Positions 14,851-22,295 are shown, numbered from the stretch's first letter. The stretch is DNA of 25,592 nucleotides from Nitrosopumilales archaeon CG_4_9_14_0_2_um_filter_34_16 (GCA_002788515.1 PFRJ01000012.1:1-25592), one strand, 5' to 3'. Made by a program: numbers and translations. The notes: generated from the letters alone by a model not told the origin.

Positions 14851-15207
14851 ATGAAAAAAATCATCATCGTGGATAATATACATGACCTTGTAGATTCTCT
14901 TGTAGATCTTTTAAAGATGTTGGGAATGGATGTTGTAGGTACCGGTAGTAACGGGCAAGAGGCAGTAGCCTTGTACAAGTCACTAAAACCAGACATAACA
15001 ATACTGGATGTAATAATGGATGATTATGACGGATTTTATGCAATAAAAGAGATTCAGAAAATAAACCCTCATGCCAAATTTATTGTCATGACATCACTTG
15101 ATTCTAAAAAAGGATACGATGATTTGCTGGCATTGGGGATAAAAACAATAATTCGTAAACCTGTCACGTTTGACAAAATCAAAGAAACACTGAATAATGT
15201 TGTATGA
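14851..15207 (+). CDS. stand-alone response regulator receiver (CheY-like)
   Basis: This 118-residue protein is a single receiver domain with no output domain. The phospho-acceptor is Asp53 in ILDVIM, with Thr81 in VMTS and Lys103 in IRKPV as the switch residues. In the acidic pocket the usual Asp-Asp or Asp-Glu pair is Asp8-Asn9 (VDN), so one Mg2+-pocket acid is missing. That may weaken or alter phosphorylation. The kinase gene at 15242 starts 34 bases downstream on the same strand, so the two are a likely cognate pair in one operon. With no DNA-binding output, it must signal through a protein partner or as a phosphate shuttle. Confidence 0.93.
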   Translation: MKKIIIVDNIHDLVDSLVDLLKMLGMDVVGTGSNGQEAVALYKSLKPDITILDVIMDDYDGFYAIKEIQKINPHAKFIVMTSLDSKKGYDDLLALGIKTIIRKPVTFDKIKETLNNVV

Positions 15208-15241
15208 TTTAACATAAATAGGATGTTGTGAATGTCATCTT

Positions 15242-16126
15242 ATGGGGTATTTTTTAGCCGTCAAAAAGGTTGATCCCAAATTTTTTCCAGACATGGAATC
15301 AATCAAACAAAATGCAGACGAGTTTGGCATCAAAGTGTATCAGCTTGCATTTAATCGAGATCTTCACAAAATGTATTGTCTTTGCCATAGCCCTTCAAAA
15401 AATGAAATAGTAGAACATCTAAAAAGACTAGACATTGTATGCGACGAGATTGTTGAAGTGGAAGAACAAAACTCTCCCTCAAATTTTGAAACAATATCAA
15501 AATTTACGCAGATTGGTCAAACAATTGCAAGTTTCTCTCACGACATAAGACAATCAATATCTGTAGCGTCATTGAATTCCAGATTGATCAAAGAGAAACT
15601 CTCTACAAAAGATGTTGAACAAATTAAAATCTATGTAGACAGAGTAGAAGATGCTATCAAAAAGATGAATCGGAATGTAAATGAGATATTAGATTTTGTA
15701 AGGGTAGCTCCATTGTTAAAGAAAGAGACATCAATTAAAAAACTACTTGATGAGTCACTATCAGAGTTTGTTTCTGATATTAATATATCCTTTAGATTGC
15801 CTGATTACGATGTAATTGTTTCATGTGATGATGAAAAGATTCAAGCAGTATTTTCAAACATAATCAGTAACGCCATTTCTGTCAAATCTAAAAATATCAT
15901 CATATCTGTAAGTGATGACTCTAGTTTTGTCAACATTGAATTTTTAGATGACGGGCCAGGAATACCCAAGCAGAATCTTGATAAAATTTTTGAACCATTA
16001 TTTACTACAAGACCAAGTGGTACAGGCCTTGGGCTGTGCATATGCAAAAATATCATAGAGCAGCACAATGGGACAATCACTGTAAAGAATGATCCTACCA
16101 GGTTTACAATTACATTGCCAAAATAA
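15242..16126 (+). CDS. histidine kinase with N-terminal DUF4242-like sensor domain
   Basis: This is a soluble 294-residue kinase. Residues 1-75 form a ferredoxin-like small domain. MYCLCHSPSKNEIVEHLKR, followed by DEIVEVE, matches the pattern of DUF4242 proteins (YC-x-x-x-(A/S)-P, then a helix, then I-x-E-V). HisKA follows, with His100 in FSHDIRQS. The HATPase domain has the N-box SNIISNAIS (205-213), G1 DDGPGIP (236-242), the F-box KIFEPLFTT and G2 GTGLGL (260-265). It lacks any membrane segment. It follows the receiver gene by 34 bases and precedes the exporter by 137 bases. The kinase core closely resembles that of the 18385 gene. The DUF4242 call is by remembered pattern and less certain than the kinase call. 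Confidence 0.88.
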   Translation: MGYFLAVKKVDPKFFPDMESIKQNADEFGIKVYQLAFNRDLHKMYCLCHSPSKNEIVEHLKRLDIVCDEIVEVEEQNSPSNFETISKFTQIGQTIASFSHDIRQSISVASLNSRLIKEKLSTKDVEQIKIYVDRVEDAIKKMNRNVNEILDFVRVAPLLKKETSIKKLLDESLSEFVSDINISFRLPDYDVIVSCDDEKIQAVFSNIISNAISVKSKNIIISVSDDSSFVNIEFLDDGPGIPKQNLDKIFEPLFTTRPSGTGLGLCICKNIIEQHNGTITVKNDPTRFTITLPK

Positions 16127-16263
16127 CCATCCACAAAATTACTTGTAATGGTACTTGATTCGGATATTATTTTAATTCATTATGAGATACTGTAACACTA
16201 TTACGACATAATTATTCAAGGAAATGCCTAATATTTGAAATATGTCTTGAGAAACGAATCATC

Positions 16264-17802
16264 ATGAGTGCTGGAGGTACACTAAAAGCTGGACCACGTG
16301 AATGGATAGGACTTGGGGTGTTATCCATTGCCTGTGTTTTGTACACTATGGATCTGACAGTGTTGCATTTGGCTGTACCTCAAATCAGTGCAGATCTTCA
16401 ACCTACAAGTTCTCAGTTATTGTGGATAATTGACATCTACGGATTTTTCTTAGCTGGCTCTCTAATCACTATGGGAAATCTTGGTGACCGCATTGGACGG
16501 CGAAAATTGTTAATGATTGGTGCATTTACATTTGCAGTTACATCTGTGATTGCGGCATTTTCAACTAGTACGGAGATGCTAATAATTGCACGGGCTCTCT
16601 TGGGAATATCTGGTGCAACACTTGCCCCTTCAACTTTATCTTTGATACGAAATATGTTTCAAGACTCACGTCAACTCACATTTGCAATCAGCATATGGAT
16701 TACAAGTTTCTCTATAGGTGCTGCAATTGGACCACTTGTTGGTGGAGTATTACTGGAGTTCTTCTGGTGGGGTTCTGTATTTTTAATTGCAGTACCCATA
16801 ATGGCAATGCTTTTGATTCTAGGACCAAAGATACTTCCAGAATTCAAAAACCCAGACAATAAAAAAATTGATATCGTCAGTGTAGTATTGTCCTTGGTAT
16901 CCATACTCTCTGTAATTTATGGGATCAAACAGATTGCACAAGACGGGGTTGAATATCAGTACTTGTTGTTTATTATTATGGGAATTGGAGTAGGTCTTGT
17001 CTTCTGGCAACGACAAAAGAAGATTACAAATCCAATGATTGATCTATATCTTTTCAAAATACCGACGTTTAGCATATCTCTTGCAACGTTTCTATTGGTA
17101 GTCTTTGTTGCTTTTGGAGTATTTTTGTTCATATCCCAATATCTGCAACTGGTAGTAGGTTTGTCTCCCATTGTGGCAGGAATCTGGATGTTGCCTTGGG
17201 CAATTTCATTCGTGGTTGGTTCCTTGCTAACTCCTGCAATTGGGTGTCGGATTCATCCGTGGCAAATCAATGTTGGTGGGTTGATCTTTATAGTGATTGG
17301 AATTGGATTACTTACGCAGGTAGGTATAGACTCATCACACGTGTTTCTTTTTGCAGGGTTGATAGTTTCATCTCTAGGCATAGCGCCTATTGTCACACTT
17401 GCAACTAACTTGATAATTGTATCAGCTCCTCCTGAACGTGCAGGATCCGCATCTGCAATTTCTGAGACTACTGCCGAGTTTGGTGGGGTGTTGGGTATTG
17501 CAATACTAGGAAGCATAGGTGCTGCAATATATAGAAAGGAATTGCTAGATACGATCTCTTCGAAAATTCCATCAGAGATTAAAAATACCGCACTAGATAC
17601 GCTTGGTGGTGCCATACACATTGCAGATGGCCTTTCAGATGATTTGAAACCCTCTTTTCTTTTTGCCGTAAAAAATGCATTTGTTGAGGGCATGCATTTT
17701 TCAATAATTATCAGTACAGTACTTGCAGCTGTTACCACTGTTCTAGTGTTTGTGTTCTTGAGGAATGCAAAAGGATACAGACTAGAATCAAAATCCGATT
17801 AA
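16264..17802 (+). CDS. DHA2-family MFS multidrug exporter (14 TM helices)
   Basis: This 512-residue polytopic transporter has about 14 hydrophobic segments. The DHA2-specific motif in helix 1 is YTMDLTVLHLAVP (27-39). Motif A between helices 2 and 3 is GNLGDRIGRRK (71-81), and a motif C-like stretch, GAAIGPLVGG, lies near helix 5. Bacterial relatives of the SmvA/QacA type expel quaternary ammonium and other cationic drugs in exchange for protons; the substrate here is unknown. Such exporters are far more common in bacteria than in ammonia-oxidising archaea, so lateral origin is likely. It sits downstream of the receiver-kinase pair and upstream of a mini-RHH gene, which suggests regulated efflux. 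A T-tract terminator follows at 17851. Confidence 0.93.
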   Translation: MSAGGTLKAGPREWIGLGVLSIACVLYTMDLTVLHLAVPQISADLQPTSSQLLWIIDIYGFFLAGSLITMGNLGDRIGRRKLLMIGAFTFAVTSVIAAFSTSTEMLIIARALLGISGATLAPSTLSLIRNMFQDSRQLTFAISIWITSFSIGAAIGPLVGGVLLEFFWWGSVFLIAVPIMAMLLILGPKILPEFKNPDNKKIDIVSVVLSLVSILSVIYGIKQIAQDGVEYQYLLFIIMGIGVGLVFWQRQKKITNPMIDLYLFKIPTFSISLATFLLVVFVAFGVFLFISQYLQLVVGLSPIVAGIWMLPWAISFVVGSLLTPAIGCRIHPWQINVGGLIFIVIGIGLLTQVGIDSSHVFLFAGLIVSSLGIAPIVTLATNLIIVSAPPERAGSASAISETTAEFGGVLGIAILGSIGAAIYRKELLDTISSKIPSEIKNTALDTLGGAIHIADGLSDDLKPSFLFAVKNAFVEGMHFSIIISTVLAAVTTVLVFVFLRNAKGYRLESKSD

Positions 17803-17850
17803 ACTAGAAAAATATATCCTACACTAACTAAATCCTGATTGAATTTGTAG

Positions 17851-17864
17851 TCTTTTTTATTTTT
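17851..17864 (+). terminator. T-tract terminator after the MFS exporter
   Basis: TCTTTTTTATTTTT lies about 50 bases after the exporter stop, before the inverted repeat at 17881-17917. Confidence 0.45.
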
Positions 17865-17880
17865 GATACCATCAAATATG

Positions 17881-17917
17881 TGGTTGATCATGCGTAAATT
17901 TTGTTCGTGATCAACCA
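17881..17917. repeat. 10-bp perfect inverted repeat between exporter and second mini-RHH gene
   Basis: TGGTTGATCA (17881-17890) and TGATCAACCA (17908-17917) are perfect arms around a 17-base spacer; each also contains the palindrome TGATCA. It is midway between the exporter stop and the ATG at 17995, so it may be an operator for the mini-RHH promoter or a processing hairpin. Confidence 0.5.
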
Positions 17918-17965
17918 ACAATTTTACCGCATCTTCTCAAAAGTTCTAGATAAAAACACCGATGG

Positions 17966-17973
17966 TATAAAAG
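17966..17973 (+). promoter_or_regulatory. TATA-like element for the second mini-RHH gene
   Basis: TATAAAAG is centred about 25 bases before the ATG at 17995. It favours that start over the ATG at 17983, which is too close to it. Confidence 0.5.
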
Positions 17974-17994
17974 AATGAAATTATGAACTTTATC

Positions 17995-18141
17995 ATGGGA
18001 AAAAGAATTACCATTGTACTTGAGGATGATCTTTTGAAAAAACTCAGGCTCTTGCAGACAAAACAAATCAAAGAATCTGCTTCCACTGTTAGCTTTTCTA
18101 AAATAATTAATGAAACTTTGAAAAAATCCCTCAAAAATTAA
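17995..18141 (+). CDS. ribbon-helix-helix-like mini-protein 2
   Basis: This 48-residue basic protein is a paralog of the 14466-14606 product. The N-terminal strand KRITIVL is followed by EDDLLKKLRLLQTKQI, a Ser/Thr-rich turn, and the helix SFSKIINETLKKSL. The layout suits a small RHH-type DNA-binding dimer in which the strand contacts the major groove. The start at 17995 fits the TATA-like element at 17966; an ATG at 17983 would add MNFI. Only 30 bases separate its stop from the cupredoxin-like remnant. No toxin-like partner gene is adjacent, so an autonomous regulator of the nearby exporter or kinases is one reading. That regulatory role is speculative. Confidence 0.75.
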   Translation: MGKRITIVLEDDLLKKLRLLQTKQIKESASTVSFSKIINETLKKSLKN

Positions 18142-18171
18142 ACCCATTTTTATTGGGGAAGAATAACATGA

Positions 18172-18399
18172 TCTACTTGGATTAACGAGGATGATACATC
18201 TCATATATTTGTCAGTGACAAGGGCGGTAATGAAAGGTGGTCAACTGGAATGATAAAATTCGGAGAGTCATCATCTGTGGCATTTAACAGGACAGGAGTT
18301 TTTGGGTATCATGGAAATCCAGATTCTTGGATTAAAGATACAGTGACAGTCATGGAAAATCAGAAAATGAAAACTAGATTATTTTTATTTTTGTGGTAA
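18172..18399 (+). pseudogene. cupredoxin-like (plastocyanin family) gene remnant
   Basis: An open frame directly after a TGA (18169-18171) reads STWINEDDTSHIF, later STGMIKFGESSSVAF, then TGVFGYHGNPDSWI and DTVTVME. This is the order of the last strands of a plastocyanin-like domain (W-x-N-x-D-x-x-x-H, the SG-x-I-x-x-G segment, and the G-x-F-x-Y loop). There is no usable start codon before that segment, and the N-terminal strands and signal peptide are missing. In the copper loop the usual Cys is absent and the Met position is Ile, so the parent was probably a non-copper or altered-copper member. Its last 15 bases overlap the end of the convergent membrane kinase gene. Confidence 0.65.
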
Positions 18400-20106
18400 T
18401 TCAATGGTAAACGTAGTTGGGTTATTTTTAACACTGATACGTCCATTGTGTTGTAGAATTATTTTTTGACATGTTGGCAATCCTAGTCCTGTCCCTGTTG
18501 ATTTTGTAGTAAATAATGGCTCAAATATTTTATCCATTATATCTTGAGGTATTCCCTCTCCCGAATCTTCAAAGTCAATTATTGTTTTGTTATTTTCTTG
18601 TTTTACCTTGATGTGTATTATTCCTTTTTTGTTCACTGCACTAATTGCGTTTGTCAGTAAGTTGATAAACACAAGTGTCATTCGTACAGGATCGCATCTT
18701 ATTGTTACATCCGTATCTGGTCGATGTATGGATACAGTATTTGGCACATCAATGTTACTAATGGCTTTTTCAAGAATCTCTAAAAGTTTTGCCTCAATAA
18801 TTTTAATTGTTGGCTTTTTGACATAATTTAACACGTCATTCATCTGCTCATTGATAAGATTGAGTGATTCTCTCATGGACTTGACTCTTGATGATAAAAT
18901 AGAATTGTCAATACCACTGTTTTCAAGTAGATCAAGATTGATTGAAATTACCGATATTGGATTTTTTAAATCATGTATGATTTGAGACAAATTTGCACCT
19001 ATGTTTGAAAATTCTGATGACTGGAAAGTCATATCTGATTTTTTTCCTAACATTATTTCCAAGTCCTGCTTTTGATTTTGGATTTCTTTAGTCTTTAATT
19101 GTAAGAATTTAGTTATGTTTTTGCTTATTAGAAAAACTATTATTGAAAATACTGTAATAATAATAAAAATTCCTGCAAACAGAGACGTAACCAATGATTC
19201 ATTTGAAATATTCTCTCCGTAAGAGTAAACTAATAGCAGAGATGTGATTAAAAATGTGGTTCCGATGACAAATGGTATTACAAATTTACCAATTACTTCA
19301 AAGGTCATTATGCGTGTCTCAGAATTAAAACTATCTGCTTTTGTCTTGAGATAAAAAACAAGTCCTCCGATGTAAAATAAGTATCCAATTAGATAGAGCA
19401 GATCTGTAATGTGACCATCATAGTATGAATCATCAATTATAGTAAACAAAAAGAGAGTGTCTGCAATACTATCTATCAAAAATCCAATAAATATCATTAT
19501 CCAAAAATTTGTCTGGTTACCTTTGAAGAAGTATGTAATTCCAAGTAGAATAAAAAATAACAATACACTACTAAATATTGGATACAGAATTCCTATGCCA
19601 AAAGCAAGTGAAGTGTCTTCTTGATAATAGTCCATCAATACATAAAGTGAAGGAATTACAAATACAAGAGATATGGCAACTGAAAACAGAATTATATTTC
19701 TCGAAATATCTGTTTTTATTGGTTTTAAGAATAAAATAAAAAATCCTACAAAAAATGGGTATGCAAGAAGATAGAATACGTCTGCAATCGATGGAAATGG
19801 GTCTTGATCAAAAATTACCTCTGTAACAGTCCATGCTTGTTCTGCTATGAACCAACAAATTATGCCCCCTGCAAAAAACATCATTGCAAATTTGTTGCGA
19901 GTTTTGTTTTTCCATTCTTTTACTGCAACATATGATGATATGATTGCAAGAATTGCTGGAATTATGGCATAGATTCCAATTGATATCGACCTAAATTGAT
20001 CCTCATCTAGTATGAATTGCGTCGCATAAAGAAGGGATATTCCAATAATTGATAATGCTAATATTTTTAGAACATATGCTGGATTTGTTTTCATCACACT
20101 ATTCAC
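18385..20106 (-). CDS. polytopic membrane sensor histidine kinase
   Basis: This 573-residue kinase has about ten membrane helices (residues 11-330), a short coiled linker (335-355), and then HisKA and HATPase domains. The phospho-acceptor is His378 in IIHDLKNP. The N-box is FINLLTNAIS (480-489), G1 is DSGEGIP (514-520), the F-box KIFEPLFTT, and G2 GTGLGL (538-543). The membrane part contains two similar units, each with an acidic loop followed by I-(A/T)-D-x-(F/L)-Y-L. One is at about residues 87-127 (PSIADVFYLLAYPF) and the other at about 210-250 (HITDLLYLIGYLF). The GTG at 20106 is supported by a TATA-like element at 20127-20134. The ligand is unknown. No receiver is adjacent, so it may share the one at 14851. 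Confidence 0.92.
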   Translation of the reverse strand: MNSVMKTNPAYVLKILALSIIGISLLYATQFILDEDQFRSISIGIYAIIPAILAIISSYVAVKEWKNKTRNKFAMMFFAGGIICWFIAEQAWTVTEVIFDQDPFPSIADVFYLLAYPFFVGFFILFLKPIKTDISRNIILFSVAISLVFVIPSLYVLMDYYQEDTSLAFGIGILYPIFSSVLLFFILLGITYFFKGNQTNFWIMIFIGFLIDSIADTLFLFTIIDDSYYDGHITDLLYLIGYLFYIGGLVFYLKTKADSFNSETRIMTFEVIGKFVIPFVIGTTFLITSLLLVYSYGENISNESLVTSLFAGIFIIITVFSIIVFLISKNITKFLQLKTKEIQNQKQDLEIMLGKKSDMTFQSSEFSNIGANLSQIIHDLKNPISVISINLDLLENSGIDNSILSSRVKSMRESLNLINEQMNDVLNYVKKPTIKIIEAKLLEILEKAISNIDVPNTVSIHRPDTDVTIRCDPVRMTLVFINLLTNAISAVNKKGIIHIKVKQENNKTIIDFEDSGEGIPQDIMDKIFEPLFTTKSTGTGLGLPTCQKIILQHNGRISVKNNPTTFTIELPQK

Positions 20107-20126
20107 GTTAGATGCAAATATTCTAG

Positions 20127-20134
20127 GATATATC
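20127..20134 (-). promoter_or_regulatory. TATA-like element for the membrane kinase gene
   Basis: GATATATC (self-complementary) is centred about 25 bases before the GTG at 20106 on the minus strand. The rest of the gap to 20355 shows no gene. Confidence 0.5.
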
Positions 20135-20321
20135 TTAATTCCTCACATTATCAATTTGATGGAATAATTCCGTGATACTGAATCTAGAAACAAAACATAT
20201 CAAATCACTATCGTCCTAAACTTTCAAAACAAATTTTTGATAAAAATAAAGTATGAAATTAGGCCAATATTTTCTTAAAATCTACTGTATTGGTCCAATG
20301 ACTGACAATTTCATCGATGGT

Positions 20322-20329
20322 TTTATAAC
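20322..20329 (+). promoter_or_regulatory. TATA-like element for the methyltransferase-like gene
   Basis: TTTATAAC is centred 30 bases before the ATG at 20356, giving a very short leader. Confidence 0.4.
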
Positions 20330-20355
20330 AGGTGGTATGATAACGTTTTGCCAAT

Positions 20356-21219
20356 ATGGAAGAGTTGGCAGTAAAAAAAGATTTTACAAACATTTACACG
20401 CAAAAATATCCAAATGAATATCTAAAAGAAATGGGTAGATTGGATTATCGGATTCCTGATAATACAAAACCCTTGTATCTTTCTATTACAAAACAACTAT
20501 ACGAAAAACTTTCAAAAAAAATTAACATTATAGATATTGGAAGCTCCTATGGAATCAATTCTGCACTAATGAAATATGATTTGAAAATGTCTGACTTGGA
20601 TGATTTCTTTTTAGGACAAGAGCCTTCAATCGAACAATCAAAACATTTTTTTGAAAATATTTCATCTGATGACACACTTGATTTTTATCAAATAGACATA
20701 TCAGAACCTGCACTCAAGTTTTCTGAAAATACAGGGCTTTGCAAAAAAGGAATATGTGTTAATTTAGAGTCGGGGAACCTACCAATTAATGAGATGCCAC
20801 GATCTGATCTGATTATTGCAACTGGCTGCGTTGGTTATATTGGATACAAGGCATTCTCAAATCTTTTTGAGTTAATTAAAAAACAGCAATCTGAATCTGA
20901 TTTGGAGATCTCAGAACAAGGTCCTGTTTTTGCATTCTCTGTTTTACGGATTTTTGATATGGAAAAAATTGAGAAAACCTTCGATCATTATGGATACTCT
21001 CTTGTAAAAAGTGATCTAAAACCAATCAGACAAAGGCGATTCTCAGATATGGAAGAAAAGCACAAGACAATCTCTCTTTTGCATAGCAAGGGAATTGATA
21101 CAAAATGGCTTGAAGATGACGGTCATTTTTATGCAGATTTTTACATTGCAAGTCCAAAAAGACTTGAAACCAGTCTAATCTTGATGTCTGAAAAACTGAA
21201 GAGGTATGCAGAACATTAA
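20356..21219 (+). CDS. class I SAM-dependent methyltransferase-like protein
   Basis: This is a 287-residue soluble protein. The stretch INIIDIGSSYGIN (56-68) is a class I methyltransferase motif I, with a beta strand followed by the Gly-rich SAM loop. A later strand, DLIIATGCVGYIG (about 150-162), occupies the position of motif IV. Between them, conserved acidic residues could bind the SAM ribose. The C-terminal third (from about 195) has no assigned fold. The methyl acceptor cannot be inferred. The N terminus has no signal. It is divergent from the membrane kinase and ends 23 bases before tfb on the same strand. No TATA element is obvious before tfb, so the two may share a transcript. Confidence 0.7.
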   Translation: MEELAVKKDFTNIYTQKYPNEYLKEMGRLDYRIPDNTKPLYLSITKQLYEKLSKKINIIDIGSSYGINSALMKYDLKMSDLDDFFLGQEPSIEQSKHFFENISSDDTLDFYQIDISEPALKFSENTGLCKKGICVNLESGNLPINEMPRSDLIIATGCVGYIGYKAFSNLFELIKKQQSESDLEISEQGPVFAFSVLRIFDMEKIEKTFDHYGYSLVKSDLKPIRQRRFSDMEEKHKTISLLHSKGIDTKWLEDDGHFYADFYIASPKRLETSLILMSEKLKRYAEH

Positions 21220-21242
21220 CACAAAATATTTTTGATTTTATT

Positions 21243-22133
21243 ATGAGTTTACAAGAAACAAAATGTCCTAGATGTGGAAAAGATACTGTGATTACAGATG
21301 TAGTATCTCAAGAAGTGTTTTGTTCCAAATGTGGAGTGGTGCTGGATGAAAAAGTAAATGACAGTAGACCGGATAGGATGTTTACAAATTCTACTACAAC
21401 CAGATCTCATACAGGTGATAAGACAACCTTGACACGACATGATCGAGGTCTAAGTACCATGATTAATCCCTTTGACAGAGATTCTTCTGGAAATCCATTA
21501 CCCACTTCAATGAAATCTTCTTTGAAACGTCTTAGAAAATGGGATAGTAGAAGTCGGATGAAAAACAACGATGAACGAAATCTTCAACAAGCACTATTAG
21601 AGCTTTTAAAATTAAAAGAAAAACTATTCTTGCCTGATGCAATTGTGGAAAAAGCATCTTACATCTATAGAAAATCTTTGGAACAAAAACTAGTCAGAGG
21701 ACGTTCTATTGCTGCCCTTATTGCAGCTGCTCTTTATGCTGCATGTCGTGAATCCGAGACTCCACGTACACTGCAAGAAATTGCATCAACAATGGGAATA
21801 AAAAGAAAAGAACTTACTGCAAGCTATAGGTTGATTTTCAAAGAATTAGAACTAAAAATACCAGTTGCTGATTCTGTTTCATGTATTGCAAAAATTGCAA
21901 GTAATGCTGACTTGTCAGAAAAAACAAAACGTCATGCTATGAAAATTCTAAAAAAGGCAGAAAAACAAAACGCCCTTGCTGGAAAACATCCTATGGGGTT
22001 AGCTGCGTCTGCGCTGTATCTTGCAAGTATCGATCTAGAAGAAAATCGAACTCAAAAAGACATTGCCGATGCTGCAGGCGTTACTGAAGTGACAATAAGA
22101 AATAGGTGTAAGGATCTTAGGATGATACTGTGA
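21243..22133 (+). CDS. tfb: transcription initiation factor TFB
   Basis: TFB recruits RNA polymerase to the TBP-bound TATA promoter. An N-terminal zinc ribbon has Cys8, Cys11, Cys27 and Cys30 (C-x2-C-x15-C-x2-C). A B-reader/linker stretch contains RPDRMF and TLTRHDRGL. Two cyclin-like repeats follow, at about residues 105-200 and 205-296, with RGRSIAALIAAALYAACRE and HPMGLAASALYLASI as their core helices. The total of 296 residues is standard. Thaumarchaea usually carry several TFB paralogs, so this may be one of a set with promoter preferences. The short gap to the methyltransferase-like gene suggests co-expression. A 12-bp palindrome follows the stop at 22147-22158. Confidence 0.96.
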   Translation: MSLQETKCPRCGKDTVITDVVSQEVFCSKCGVVLDEKVNDSRPDRMFTNSTTTRSHTGDKTTLTRHDRGLSTMINPFDRDSSGNPLPTSMKSSLKRLRKWDSRSRMKNNDERNLQQALLELLKLKEKLFLPDAIVEKASYIYRKSLEQKLVRGRSIAALIAAALYAACRESETPRTLQEIASTMGIKRKELTASYRLIFKELELKIPVADSVSCIAKIASNADLSEKTKRHAMKILKKAEKQNALAGKHPMGLAASALYLASIDLEENRTQKDIADAAGVTEVTIRNRCKDLRMIL

Positions 22134-22146
22134 CACAAATATTCAA

Positions 22147-22158
22147 AACTCATGAGTT
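22147..22158. repeat. perfect 12-bp palindrome after tfb
   Basis: AACTCATGAGTT is fully self-complementary with no loop, 14 bases after the tfb stop. The lack of a loop fits a protein-binding site better than a hairpin. Confidence 0.45.
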
Positions 22159-22277
22159 GTTTCATGATGTCATAGTAAAATTTAGTTGAGAAATTTCTTA
22201 TTTAATCGGTTTTAATGTTACATCCATACAAAAAAGATACAAAACGTAATATCTAATTTTTTTATAAATAAATTTTC

Positions 22278-22295
22278 TTGAAAATTCATTTTCAA
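22278..22295. repeat. short inverted repeat in the tfb-downstream gap
   Basis: TTGAAAAT and ATTTTCAA are perfect 8-base arms around a 2-base centre. An A/T-rich TATA-like stretch lies just upstream (about 22256-22271). The rest of the 22134-22376 gap shows no gene. Confidence 0.35.

Noticed and set aside
17995..18141. Toxin-antitoxin module based on the mini-RHH gene
   Set aside because: No small toxin-like gene (RelE, PIN, Fic or similar) lies within a few hundred bases on either side of either mini-RHH copy.
20260..20300. CCAATA/TATTGG inverted pair upstream of the methyltransferase-like gene
   Set aside because: The arms match over only six bases with a mismatch next to them, so chance is likely in this A/T-rich gap.
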